DNA of 64,000 nt from Sphagnum magellanicum (taxonomy: Eukaryota > Streptophyta > Sphagnopsida > Sphagnales > Sphagnaceae): positions 28,540,501 through 28,604,500 of the forward strand of contig CM038908.1 in assembly GCA_021904315.1 (NCBI GenBank), given 5' to 3'. This document shows positions 11,229-22,377 of this stretch, one piece after another; the first letter of the stretch is position 1, and each line of letters begins with the position of its first letter. A program made the translations under genes and the position numbers. Under the pieces are notes generated by a model. That model did no database searches. It was given only the letters and a program-made list of their open reading frames with translations, and was not told the DNA's origin.

Positions 11229-12344
11229 TGGTTTGCTACAAAAACATCAGAACCGTGAAATCACCCCACCATAAATTTTATTGTTGGGTAAGCAAAACCA
11301 ACACAAAATGCCCACCCCCATAAAGCTCCAAAACATCTAGGAGATCATTTGCAACCCATTTTGCTCATGATCAGAAAAGCAATCCTTGCAATCTTATGAA
11401 CAAATAACATAACCATAACATAACAAAAACTCCAACAAGGAACAGATCTTGGGTCCTTTGTTTGTGTTAGACTTGTTTGGGAGAAAATAAAACTCTAACA
11501 ATGGTATTGAAATGTTGTCTCCTCAAAAGCATCTCATCCATGGCATGAGAGGACGAATCCACTCAGCAAAAAATACTCACCAAAATCCAACTTAATATAA
11601 ACCACCACAAATTCAACCCAAAATGTGAAAATTCCTTCATAGATTGTCAGACTTGCAACATGAAAATACAAGAATTGTAATCCATCTAATATACCCAATT
11701 TTTGGAAACCCCAAATGGTACAACCTAAATTAAAGAAATCTCTCAACCCTTTCTGCTACAAATGATAGCCCTTGGCAGTTAATCCTCTGAAGTCCCAACC
11801 CTTGATTTTTCTCTACTACTGGCAACTCTAAAATTCCAGGTCTCTGATGATGTAGAAACCCTTTTGCACTTTACATTTTTGTAAAGCTACTGGCTACTGC
11901 AAATCAAGAGAATTTAGTGCCTCACATTTGGATCTTATGTATGCACCTTTTCTACAAGGTTTCTATGCAAAACTCACACAACCAACAGGGTCAAAAACTT
12001 ACCACATCAAGAAGTTAGTTAGGTGCCTGCCTCATTATTACTCTCTTGATACTCATTTGAAACCCCAAAAATGACCAAGACCATCACCAAGTTCCTCAAG
12101 TTTTTCTATCAGCTATGTCATCAAGGTTACTCAAGATGATGGATACTCAAGGAACAGGGTAGATAGACACACCCAAAACAGCTACTGAAACAACAAAAAG
12201 GAAATGCACACTTAAAATGGGTTCCTATCAAATTCACAGCCACACTTAAGCATGGCAGACAACAAACGTGTGACAAGAGATCTGTCGTTCCGCTCAACAA
12301 CATAGTAAATTAATGTAGAACTCTATGATGAAGGTAGAAAATGT
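11229..12344. other. Upstream region of the hnRNP-like gene
   Basis: This is AC- and AT-rich DNA upstream of the minus-strand ATG at 11228. It presumably holds the leader and promoter of that gene. I see no recognisable coding exon or repeat structure. Confidence 0.35.
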
Positions 12345-12611
12345 TTGCTGCTTCAGAAATTAGTGTTCAAAGTGACACTAGTTTTTAAGAAGCAAGACTT
12401 GGGATGTGCAACATCATGTCATGTGCAAGAACCTTGTGTAATCAATGGATCAAATTGCACCCACTATGGAAAAGCAGGCCCAGTTCTCATCAGGAGATTG
12501 GTTTATGGGAACTCATTATACCAATCAAGACAGTCCTTCTGTGCTGAAGGAATGGTGAGTGCACATTGTCTTTTCCATTTTTTGCAGATTGTTTGTACAA
12601 ATCCACCATGA
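12345..12611 (+). other. Unidentified exon-like open stretch, Cys-containing
   Basis: An 88-codon open stretch encodes a cysteine-containing block (CATSCHVQEPC, then NGSNCTHYGKAGP) and RRLVYGNSLYQSRQSF. After CAEGM comes a good donor, ATG|GTGAGT, near 12552. It reads like an exon of a real gene, but I do not recognise the family and cannot find certain partner exons. It may belong to the same broken gene as the fragments at 12740-13020 and 13640-13860. Function is unknown. Confidence 0.3.
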
Positions 12612-12739
12612 CCAGGCCAATGCTACAGTGACCATAGTTATGCTCTTTTTTTGGAAGAATCAAGGAGACGAAAATGTGAGATATAGCTTGTGTGATAACT
12701 AGATGGGACTACATTGTAATGCTTGTAATTTTCTTGCAG

Positions 12740-13020
12740 ACAGGACTCAAAGTGGACATAATTGAGTTAAGGGGCTAGTGGAGCTCTTGTGTCATCTGGC
12801 AACAAAAGCTGGCAATTCAGCACCTTTTGATGCAGCAGGCTCTTCTGATACTGTCTTCTCTGGATATTATTGTTGTAACAAAAATGCAGAGGAATGACCC
12901 TCTTCAGCTAACAGATGGAAGTGCAGCCAAACAGAGACCCACCCATATACACCACAGTTGTCAACAACAGCAGGTAATCATGAATAAACCTGCTGTTGGA
13001 TTCAATGAACCATTTTTTCA
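12740..13020 (+). pseudogene. Exon-like fragments of an unidentified Gln-rich gene
   Basis: After an acceptor-like TTCTTGCAG near 12740, broken frames encode ATKAGNSAPFDAAGSSDTVF, then LQLTDGSAAKQRPT, then a Q-rich piece ending KPAVGFNEPFFQ. The motif 'cagttgtcaacaacagcag' near 12954 recurs near 13664 as 'cagttgtcaacagcag', followed there by peptide-like SAMSHNVPPHQNEFGG (13700-13760). Frames do not join cleanly. The composition suggests a decayed regulatory protein gene, but I recognise no family. Confidence 0.3.
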
Positions 13021-15647
13021 GTGACACACTCTTCATGGAATCCACCAAAACTGAACAAAAGTTGAGTTTCTGGTCCACATTGATGCAGAATTGAAAAGAT
13101 GTTTGAGAAGATGATCAAACTTAAGAAAATGCTCAAACTTTTGCTGAAACAACATATCATAGACTCTGAGTCAAGATTGTGATTTCATGTATAAACTAGA
13201 AACAGCAACTACATCAGACAACTTCCAAAGAGTCAAAAAAGGAGGAGGTGTCAAACAGGTTTCCTTGATATATGTCTTTGATATGTAAGGTACAATTTTT
13301 GAAGACTCTTCCAGAGTATTAGAACTAGATCAGGCAATTTCAACCATCTCATGTATTTATAATCTGTCCTGGAACAAAATAAGGTTTTGATGTACAGAAA
13401 AATGACATGCATGCTGTTTTCAATCTGCAAAAAAAATAAGAATCTTCTATAACCACCTGCAACTTTACAGTTTGCAAAGTAAGAAGAAATGGCATTCCTG
13501 ATTCTCTTTCTCATCAAAAGAAGAAAGTAATCAACATCCAGAAAACCAGAGCTCTCACAATATGAAGATTCCTTCTTCTGGCCCATAGGTACTCTTAAGA
13601 TTGTTGAACCTCGCTGTGTTGACCTTGCTGATCCATCTGTTTGTCACTTTCAGGCGCTTTCTGCAGTTGTCAACAGCAGGTAATCATTTTAATCAACCTC
13701 TTGTTCCATCTGCGATGTCTCATAATGTACCACCCCACCAAAATGAATTTGGGGGGTTCTCCTTGTGCACCATCTTTTCAACTTCCCCTTTCAATTGCAG
13801 AAAAACCTTGTATCTCATGTTCTCATCAAATGGTACCACTCATGTTTAGTTTGTTTCCCTAGGTGCATGGAGACTTCAGCAGTGAGTGTATATGACCAAG
13901 GGATCATCATGTGGGAAATTGGGCATGTAGGTTGTGTATGACCCACAAAAGCGAATAGATGAGTTGACCATGGAGCTCAACAGTTCTTCTTCTATGGCTA
14001 TCTCCAACCTCACTCTCTTTTCACCTTCCAAGGTATGCACAACATAACAGTTATTTCACTGGGTGAATTCAATTTTCTTGGTAAGTTGAATGTAATATGT
14101 CATTTGCCTTCTTTCGGCTTTCAGAGGGAGTTGGCTTTGTGAAGTTGGTGTGCAAGCAAGTACATGCTTGATCATTGATGCTCATTGTTGACATCTGTAG
14201 AGTTCCTTACGAACAAAGTGCTAAAACACAGCAGCTGATCATGATGTTGGCAGGTGATCAGCCTAGGGGACATTATCAAGTTTTCAATATCCCCCTCAAC
14301 CACCAAAGATTCCCTTACAACAAATACATTTGGTGTTCCTCTTGATGAGAAGAACCTGGTATGCTCATTACACATGATTCATACATCTCAGCAGCATTAC
14401 AGGCACACTTGGGGCCTTACCTTTCTATAACGTGCTTGTACTACCATCTTCATATTCCCTCACTCTTATTGCATTCGAGTACATTCTGTACCTCTGCCCT
14501 TCCGAGTCCAAATCACTTCCTCTAATTGCCCTTAACATCTCTGTTTGGCAGTCTGTTCTTCCACAGTAAAGGAACCATGTTGTTTGTTGTCAAGGTGCTT
14601 TCAACATCTTGAAGTATTCAAAGTAGCTTGAAGAGCTGCTGCTGCTGCTCCTACTTTTTTGCAGATTATCAAGGCCTTCAACTTGTATAGGACAAAGGCA
14701 GGCACCCAAAAATATTTCTGGGTACACTTTTGCATTCTGATATGTATGCTTTTGAAATTTACTGGCCAGGAAATCTCAGAAGCAGATTCACAGGGGAGTG
14801 AGCACATACAAATTGGTTTTTGTCTCTTTTGTTTCTCAAAGCAGATTGTTTGCAAGAGATGGAACAGGTAGTCAAATCAAAGAACAGAGACTTGGACATA
14901 AGTGGCTAACAAGATTAGTGTTGCAGGTACACTTGGACAAGCAAGTGCCAACAGGAGCTGGTCTTGGAGGTGGAAGTGGCAATGCAGCCACAGCTTTGTG
15001 GGCTGCAAATCAGATGAATGGAAATATTGCAAGTGGAAAAGAGCTTCAGGCTTGGTCAGCAGAGATAGGCTCAGATTGCCCATTTTTCTTCTCCCAGGGG
15101 GCTGCATATTGTACCAGCAGAGAAGAGGTGAATGGATACTCTCACTTCTCTGAATCTAATCATCTCAACATCTTGGGTTTTTGCTGTTTGGGAAACACTT
15201 TGTTTCTTCTTACAATGTGTGTGCTTAGCAGGTGGTGCGTGATATTGCACCCCCTATTCCCCTGGACACTCCAATGGTGCTTATTAAACCAAAAGAGGAG
15301 TGCTCAACTGCTGAAGTTTACAAGGTACCTGTGATAACATCCCTATTGGGTCGTGCCTCATTGAAACCTGAAAATTGACCTTCTCAATTGTTGCCATGCT
15401 TTGCATATTGTGTCAATACATGCAGCCATCAGAACAGCTAAGAGAAGTTGTTGTTGGTTGTGCAGATGTTTTCAATGGAGAGGGTCAGCAACAAAGATCC
15501 AGAGGAGTTGCTCAGAGAAATCTCACAAAACGGGATCTCCCAAAATGTTTGCATTAATGACCTTGGTACATCTTCCATCCCCCTCATATGTTTTGCCCTA
15601 CATGTGAGCTCTTTTGAGCTTTCATTCATTCCAAGTGTTTGTGTACT

Positions 15648-15774
15648 ATGGAATGGTCAAGCCTCTGCCTATTATGTTGGGTAAGGCACCAGGCAAGCCC
15701 ATCTCACCAGCAACACATCCAACTCACCTGATGCCTTACCCAACATAATGGGCAGGGTGTCTTGGCCAGTCCAT
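15648..15774. other. Long foldback in an ISPE intron (miRNA-precursor-like)
   Basis: The left arm 15648-15688 and right arm 15732-15774 are inverted repeats. The inner 19 bp, TATTATGTTGGGTAAGGCA and its complement, are perfect. The outer parts (atggaatggtcaag versus atggactggccaag after complementing) pair with a few mismatches and a small bulge. The loop is 43 bases. The whole lies between ISPE exons ending at 15565 and starting at 16098. Size and pairing resemble a plant MIRNA precursor, but a small foldback MITE would look the same. No known miRNA sequence was recognised. Confidence 0.6.
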
Positions 15775-16854
15775 GCCATCAAGGTCTAGGGTGGTAGATT
15801 TTTGGTCACCCCAAAAATCATGTTCTGCAGGCACATTTTGGCCACCATTACAAGTGTATGATCATCATGGAAGAATATGTCATATAATGTGGTCAAGAAA
15901 ATGACATAATCTGCCACCCCATACCGTAATGCATTGACTATGCCTATGTTAATGCAAGCTGTGCTCTGGTGAACATCCTGTTACATTATTGGGTTATTTC
16001 AAAGAATTTGGAACCTTTTTTTTTGGCAGGAGTCTTGAATCTTTGTTTGTCACTAGTAGGTGTATATTGATCTCATGACTGTTATTATTCTTACCAGAAC
16101 CTCCAGCATTTGAAGTGTTGCCAGCATTGAAGGCGCTGAAAGAGCGCGTGGCAGCTGCCGGTTGGGGCCATTACCAAGCTGTCTTTATGTCTGGAAGGTC
16201 TGCCTCATTGGTCTGATGATGCAAATCAAATCTCTTTTCTCTCCTTGTTACTTTTTCCTGTCTGCAATATGCACACCACCACAACTGGACTTTGGTGGGA
16301 AAAAGTAGTGGAAGTCCCACAATAACATGCAAATTCCATTTGTTGCAACTCAAAAACTATAGCTCATTGGTTGAGGAATTGGCAATTAATTCAAAAAGTC
16401 TGCAGGATGTACTGATATAGAGTTGTGTGGGGGTTGTAGTGGAAACACTATTGTGGGTGTTGGTGACTCAGAGCCTCCCCAGTTCATATGTGATGAGGAG
16501 CAATACAGTGACACTTTCATCTCAGGTTTGCATATATCTTCTCTTTTTTCTTTTCAGCCACCATAGGAGCAGTTCTGTCAAAAGAGTGTCAGATGTTGTC
16601 AACTGGTTTCTTGTGTAATTGATGTAGTTGCACTAGCCCAACACAAGCATTTTGATTTCCAATGAACTTCAACAAAATCATGTACCTCTTCAGTCCCTCA
16701 ACATGGTGAGACTTCGGAATCAAGTGCAATTTGTCTGCACCTGATTGATAGCTTCTATTTTACTGTTTATGACTGGCATTTATGGCCCTGGAAACTACAA
16801 TGCAATCTATGGCAGAATCCTTCCTGGTGCTCTTTTTGGAATTGTTTTTGTAGG

Positions 16855-16880
16855 GTAATGCCCTGGCAGCAGGGCATTAC
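16855..16880. other. Perfect 10-bp hairpin
   Basis: GTAATGCCCT (16855-16864) and AGGGCATTAC (16871-16880) are perfect inverted repeats around a 6-base loop, in the last ISPE intron. Role unknown. Confidence 0.6.
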
Positions 16881-17269
16881 ACACTGTGAACTGAGGGAGG
16901 AGCCCAAGGTCAGGGGTGCAATGCCATGCTGCCAATGCCTGGCATGATGATTGAGGCAGACCAGAATGGACAGAAATCATAGAACACGGATTCCTGCCAT
17001 ATAGGCCTGTCCTGCCCAGTGGTGTTTTTCAGAATCCCCCCCTGGGAGGTCATTATTTCCTCCACAAGTAAGAAGACGGTGTCACCAGCAACCATCTCAT
17101 CTCAGGCTTGCAGATCATATATTTTGCAGAAATCATTTATGATAGGACAGATCAAGCAAAACTCTGGTATGTAATCTGCACTTTTCAAATCTGTTGTTTT
17201 CCTTCCTCTCAAGATGGTTTAATGGATTGCTCTGCAGAGGCTTTTTTTTTGACATGGAAGGAGAATTGA

Positions 17270-18041
17270 GTGGTACCAGCAATTGATAGACAACACTTGC
17301 TGAATTGAAGAAAAGACCTGTTCATAGCAGCAGAATTACACCTGCAACCTCATCATGCATACAATTAGCAAGCTCTTGGCCTTTGAGGAGACCCCCTGCC
17401 CCCCCACAATTCTGAACAGGATTTTAATACCCACCCTACACTACTTTGAACACATCCCAAGCAACTTTAAGGAAGAAAGCCGAGGTGAATGACCAAGAAT
17501 GAAAAGAGGTTGAAACCTCTAATTAACATTAATTTATACATTTAAAAAAATGTTGTTTTGTTTGTACCATTCATACCTACCTCTTCCAAGTGTAACAACT
17601 TCACTTGTTTCCTAATAACTACCTCATTCCTTTCTCCTACTCACCTACATGGATATGAAAATGCAAGTTAACATGTCCCTTTTCATGTCCAGCAAATGAA
17701 AGAGACATGAAAGAGGAAAACTGTGTGAAGCAGCAAAAGACTGAACACAAATCAAATTGTCAAGTTTTGTTCTGAAGGATATCTGTGATTCAACCTCACA
17801 AGGTCTCCTGAGAATCTACATATTCAAACCTGGCACCAAAATTTGGATTTGAAAGAGTGGCTCTTAAAAGAGTGCTGTGATGCTGTTCAACATGCAACCA
17901 GTCATTTAACACTTCGTTGTTGAATAGAGAAACCTAAAACCCCTAATTGCTGAAGTTGTGAGAAAATTGAGCACCATTGAATGCTGAAGAGGAGATATCC
18001 TGCTGGGAACAACACAAGGAAGAAGAAGAAGAAGGATGTGA
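17270..18041. other. Spacer between convergent ISPE and mS23 genes
   Basis: This holds the expected 3' UTRs of both genes. It is AT-rich with no coding exon that I can support. A short GAAGAAGAAGAA run lies near 18019-18034, just downstream of the mS23 stop. Confidence 0.4.
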
Positions 18042-19749
18042 TCATGAAAAGGCTGACACTTTGCGTGGGGGATCACTTCCCAGTAGCTTGTCACCGGCCT
18101 TTCGTCCCTGAGAGCCTAGTACGTTAAGGCCATGAACAATGTTTTCCCACTCCTCTTGTTGCACTTCCTCAGTTTTGGTCAACTTCAAAGGTGGTGGTTC
18201 TCGCCCTTCCCAAATGGCACGCCGTCTCTCTGCCTTCAATGCCTCTAGCTCTGCTTTCTCTGCTGCTTCAAACTCCGCCTGTTTGACAAAACACCAGAAA
18301 CAAAACATCCAACCCTCATGTTGAAATCCAATTTTGGTTCAATAATTTTTTAATCCAACAACAACTTTCTCTCACCCACATGAGCAAATGTGTGGAGGCC
18401 ATGATGATGATGATGATGATTGCCTTCACCCATAGCTCAGTTGAAATCCATAGCCGCTGAAGATAGATTATCAAGGAAAAGAAAAAAACAAAGCAGCAAG
18501 CTCATTGGGAACAATCTTCAGCCATTCCAGACTTAGATGGGTGATGGCTTTTGTCAATCATTTTGCAGCTAGTGCAGTATTATCATCTACCTCAACTATG
18601 TCACAAGCTTGGTCCCGGAAGTAGCCTTGCTCCATGAGTTCCAATTGCCGCCAAGCAAACTTGCGAGCTGGTGGAGGATCAAAACTGTTTATCCTGTTGA
18701 TCCAAGAAAGCACAATCCATCACCATCACTCAATTCTTGTTTGTAACAAGATGGGACCTGACCATCATCATCATCATCATCATCATCATATAGTAGATAC
18801 CTTTTGACTCAAAAATGAAGTGAAACAGGAAGTGCCGTTATGTAACAACAACTAAGGGAAGAGGAGAAAACAGAGAATGCAGCAGATCTTAAAACCCCTT
18901 TGAAGGAAAAGAAAGATTGCAGATCTTAAAACCCTGTGAGAGGAGGAACAGAATGAATGCAGCAGAATTCATAAAACACCGTCAGCGGAAGAAAGACGAT
19001 TGCAGATCTTAAAATCCTGAGGAGGAAAAAAAATTCAGCAGAGAGAGGATTGAAGATCTTAAAACGCTTGAGGAGGAACAGAATGCAGTGGATATATAGA
19101 AGTCATTTGAAGGACGGAGAGACGATCGGAGATCTTAAAACTCCTGAGGAGGAAACAGAATGCCGCAAACCCACAAAACTCTTCTGAAGGAGAAACAGAG
19201 AGCGAGTGGGATTGAAGATTTTAAAACCCTAAGAAGGAACACACACGAAGAGGGATTGAAGATCTTAAAACCCTAACGAGGAAAAGAATGCAGCAGCGGA
19301 TGGATGCGGTAAAAAATTCCTTTGCAGGAAGTGTGAAGATCTTAAAACAACCCCGTGAAGAAGAAGAAGAAGAAGAAGAAGCTCGTTAAACCCTTACTCG
19401 AAGGGTATGAATTTGGCCTCAGGATGGCGTGCATAGTAGGATTCCACCAGTCGATCTTCAGGTAACTTGATGTTGGGTGCTCTATGACATCGTGTCTTCT
19501 TCGGCTGTGGAGGTACTCTGTTTCTCAAGGAAAACAAAACAAAAACCCACCTCTCAACAATCCGCTCACAACAACAGAAATTGTGAGGAAAAAAAACGCA
19601 ACATCAGCAACAACAGCAACTGCAGCAGCATAGAGAAGCTGCTCGATCGGGTACCTGATGACAGCGTCCAGCCATCGGGGTCTAGCCATAATGCCGCCTT
19701 TCATAAGCTTCCGCGCCTTGGACAGCAGATCTCCTTTCATGAACGACAT
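18042..19749 (-). CDS. Mitochondrial small ribosomal subunit protein mS23
   Basis: Component of the small subunit of the mitochondrial ribosome (plant '37S S25' type, mS23 family). Minus-strand exons: 19749-19655 (start; MSFMKGDLLSKARKLMKGG), 19517-19398 (APNIKLPEDRLVESYYARHP), 18693-18591 (NSFDPPPARKFAWRQLELME) and 18278-18042 (charged helix AEKAELEALKAERRRAIWEG, C-terminus ending RKVSAFS). They sum to 555 nt, 184 aa plus stop. All junctions are GT-AG and phases agree. The N-terminal motif MSFMKGDLLS, LPED...HPE and FDPPPAR..WR.LELMEQG are family hallmarks. Length is in the usual range for plant mS23 as I recall it. No damage was seen. Intron 2 (18694-19397) carries a repeat array and the promoter has telomere-like motifs. 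Confidence 0.9.
18861..19363. repeat. Composite repeat array in mS23 intron 2
   Basis: The core 'agatcttaaaa' (one variant) recurs at about 18884, 18921, 19004, 19054, 19130, 19216, 19260 and 19337. It is usually preceded by 'gattg(a/c)' and followed by 'cct(g/a)a(g)gaggaa' and 'gaatgcagcag'. A second submotif ('aattcataaaac' or similar, then 'tttgaagga') alternates with it, giving an uneven higher-order unit of about 80 bp. It fills most of the 704-bp intron. Confidence 0.85.
19361..19381. repeat. (GAA)n microsatellite
   Basis: A run of GAA trinucleotides sits between the repeat array and the donor site of mS23 exon 2. Related trinucleotide runs, (ATG)n near 18400-18420 and (ATC)n near 18763-18789, lie in other mS23 introns. 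Confidence 0.85.
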
Positions 19750-19844
19750 CTTTGCGATCTCGGGGAAGAAGCAGTTTTGCAATGCCAGCAAATTTGCTTT
19801 GTCTTGGGACTACAGAAAAGGTGCCCCCCTGACTACCTACTACT

Positions 19845-19876
19845 AAACCCTAAACCTTAAACCCTAAACTCTAAAT
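19845..19876 (+). promoter_or_regulatory. Telomere-like telo-box block in the mS23 promoter
   Basis: Four consecutive heptamers read AAACCCT, AAACCTT, AAACCCT and AAACTCT, then AAA, 96-127 bp upstream of the mS23 start codon. Telo boxes (AAACCCTAA) are a known promoter element of plant translation-apparatus genes, so position and target gene agree. It could also be a small interstitial telomere repeat. Confidence 0.7.
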
Positions 19877-19903
19877 TACACTAGGAACAATAACACTGGA
19901 CCT

Positions 19904-19949
19904 AGGTTAAGTGGTGAATTTAACCCAGGCTTTACTCACCACTTAACCT
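19904..19949. other. 14-bp inverted repeat upstream of mS23
   Basis: AGGTTAAGTGGTGA (19904-19917) and its exact complement TCACCACTTAACCT (19936-19949) flank 18 bases. A second overlapping inverted motif (aacccaggc...gggtaaagcc) lies within and beyond it. It may be the end of a small transposon or a promoter element. Confidence 0.6.
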
Positions 19950-22011
19950 GGGTAAAGCCATTCTGAGCTTCTTTGTTTGTCATGGACCTCATGGAAGGTG
20001 CAAAATGCACTATGGTTGTTGCAAGGCTTCTCGATTGATTACCTTGGGAATTATGGGTGTGATGTTCTTGGAGTTGGAGTGACTTGGTATGATGCTCGCC
20101 ACACCAATGGTACAAAATGTTGTATACTTGTGTCTCATTTTGCAAAAGAGGTTTAGAGCCTAAAACTCAGGCCATCAACCAATGCATGCTTGAAATGACC
20201 ATGGAGTTATTATATTAAAAAAAATTGCCCTCTTATTAGGTTAGTTGTTAAGGGCTTTCATAGCTTGTAGTAGTTCAATTATGTGACTAAAACATTCATT
20301 AATGCACCATCCATTGGAAACATGTTACGAGTTACAACTTAGCTTTGCATGAATAGCAACCGAGTTACCAAGGTTCCACTAACCCCCTAAACACTCACTC
20401 CTACTTCCACCTCACACTGCTTCGGTGTAAGTACTACCCATATTTTAAGTTTCATTTCACACTTGGTGTTAGGCACTCTAGGGTTGAGTCCGGTAACACC
20501 ATGCTCACCATTTAGGACTTAAACCTAGTTGCCATGAAAGTTTTCTATTAAGCTAGCATTCACTTAACATTGAGCTATGGTCCCATTTAACATTGGTTGC
20601 CACCTAGTATGCCCACCTAGATTTTCATTTAACACTGACTTAACATCAAGTGTGAATGCACCCATTATAAGTGAGTAAGTATCATCAATAAGTAGGTAAG
20701 GAATGAGTGTGTAAAGGCTTGAGGTTCAATTCAAGGGTTCAAATGTTTGATTGACATGTGAGAGGATTAGGTTAACTTTTGATTTTTTTTTTTCTCTTTT
20801 TTTATGATTTTTTTTTTTTTTGGTTTTCTTTTGTTTTATTAAAACTCTTACTACACACAAAGAATTTTGTTTCCAGCTTTGCATGAACTGCAACTAAGTT
20901 ATCACAATCGTCGTCTGCTTCTTCTTTGGTGCTCTCTTGTTTGAAATGGGAATTGGTTTAGGGATCTTTTGTAAATACAAAAATCCCCTTTCATTTGTGA
21001 AAATTGACATTTCAACTTTTCATTTTTTGCCTCACCTTCTTATTCAACTTCATTTCATGCACTTGGAAAGGCTGAAAATACATTCCTTCTCACAACCACC
21101 TTGTGAGGATGCACAAAATTAACCATGTCAATTCTAGAATTGATCAAAAATGGGAAAGATGGTGTGCTTTCAACAATCTCCTCAATGTATAGCATGTCTT
21201 CCATTTTCACAAAATTTGAACAAGCGTAAAAGAAAACAATTGAATTTTTTTTTAAAAAACAAAAAAATGAACAACTTTGGACCCTAGTTCACACTTTGAT
21301 TCTCCAAACCATGAGCTCTACTTAATGTTATTTTTGTTTTGGTCGATACCAATTAGTTTTCCTTTCAAAATGATGCCACGTAAGCTGAATCACAATTTGA
21401 TTTGTCTTGGTCTTGGACCCTTGTTTAAAGGCCTTGGAACCAATTTAAAGTTTCTTGACCAATAGGAATGCTCAATTTCTTTGAACCCTGGTCTAAAGTG
21501 GCCCTCTCTATAACTTGATAATTGTGATTATCAAAAAAATGAAATGCCCAATTTTGATATATAACCATGATTATCTGTATCATTATGTGATACATAGACA
21601 TAGTGTAATTCATATTAGTTACATAATGGGTGCACTCACAACTCTAATTTTATTTTTAAAGGAGCCATATTGATTGGCCCATCAGCAAAAAATTGGGAAC
21701 TTTGGGCATGACCCCAACAACAAGATCACCTCTTTGGACCTCCCAGTTGCAAAATAGAAAGAAATGTACTCCCCTGAAATTCACCTTTTTAGCTAACATA
21801 AAGGGGAGTTGAACTTTGGGCAAAGCATATGGGATAAAACCTAGGTGCTATTGGGAACATATTCGGCAACCAATATGGGAACACATTGGGAACAATGGAA
21901 TAAAAACCCAAAATGATCTTTTTAAGCCTGTCTCTGTAGGCTATATAGACAAAGGTTATAGTATTATTAGTGTAGAAAATAGAGACAAGTATAGTGAATC
22001 TGGGGGAATAG
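19950..22011. other. AT-rich intergenic DNA
   Basis: No gene seen. The stretch contains a fragment of a dispersed repeat (20302-20380), T-rich low-complexity DNA near 20785-20840, and otherwise unremarkable AT-rich sequence. Confidence 0.5.
20302..20380. repeat. Fragment of dispersed repeat family A
   Basis: 'Gcaccatccattggaaac' and the following blocks ending in a 'gttaccaaggtt' motif resemble parts of the longer copies at 24137-24488 and 26190-26544 and of the fragment at 25481-25582. Confidence 0.5.
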
Positions 22012-22235
22012 GCTTGTATCTAGATGTGGGGAAAAAAGCCTATGTGGCCAATGAGATTGTTAGAATGGGTGGGAGAGTCTTGAATTGTTTTGAGGAGTTT
22101 TCTTGGGTAACATGGCAATTATCTATTGTAATATAGCCTTGTAGACTTGTGCCTAGGTGCGAAGAAAACGTTTGTGGCCAATGAAATTGGTTCAAATTGG
22201 TGCCTTGAATTGTTTCTAAGAGCTGCCTTGGTGAA
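22012..22235. repeat. Diverged direct duplication, about 100 bp
   Basis: The segment from about 22012 ('cttgtatctagatgtgggga', then 'tgtggccaatgagatt' and 'cttgaattgtttt') recurs from about 22138 ('gtagacttgtgcctaggtgc', 'tgtggccaatgaaatt', 'cttgaattgtttc'). Confidence 0.6.
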
Positions 22236-22377
22236 CTACTACTACTCAAGCATTGCATGCGGTTTACATGTGGCCACCCACAAAAGACATGCAAATTGCA
22301 AAGGAGCTTTTAACAAGAATTTGGAGCTTTCAACACATGCTTCTCTGATCTTGCAGCTGCGGGGTTTGAACCACTTG

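Larger units (their letters stand above)
13931..17269 (+). pseudogene. ISPE: ISPE, CDP-methylerythritol kinase gene with one eroded exon
   Basis: 4-(cytidine 5'-diphospho)-2-C-methyl-D-erythritol kinase, a GHMP kinase of the plastid MEP isoprenoid pathway. Exons: 13931-14032 (VVYDPQKRIDEL...LTLFSPSK), 14254-14358 (VISLGDIIKFS), 14665-14721 (IIKAFNLYRTKAG), 14927-15127 (ATP loop VPTGAGLGGGSGNAATALWA; catalytic Asp in EIGSDCPFF), 15232-15324, 15466-15565, 16098-16197 (AVFMSG), 16440-16525 (GNTIVGVG) and 17130-17269 (stop 17267-17269). Phases agree throughout. The exon expected between 14033 and 14253 (family NVFLRIT...REDGFHDLASLFH) is only a trace near 14060-14165: VNSIFL, then in-frame GVGFVKLVCK with the substrate-contacting GFH changed to GFV. 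Skipping it keeps frame but removes part of the active site. No transit-peptide exon was found upstream. Probably nonfunctional, unless another copy or a sequence error explains the gap. Confidence 0.88.

Noticed and set aside
13251-13586. 111-codon minus-strand frame
   Set aside because: No family features, AT-rich composition and no splice partners.
15401-15684. Overlapping frames around an ISPE exon
   Set aside because: Only the stretch 15466-15565 fits the ISPE family and splice phases; the rest is intron.
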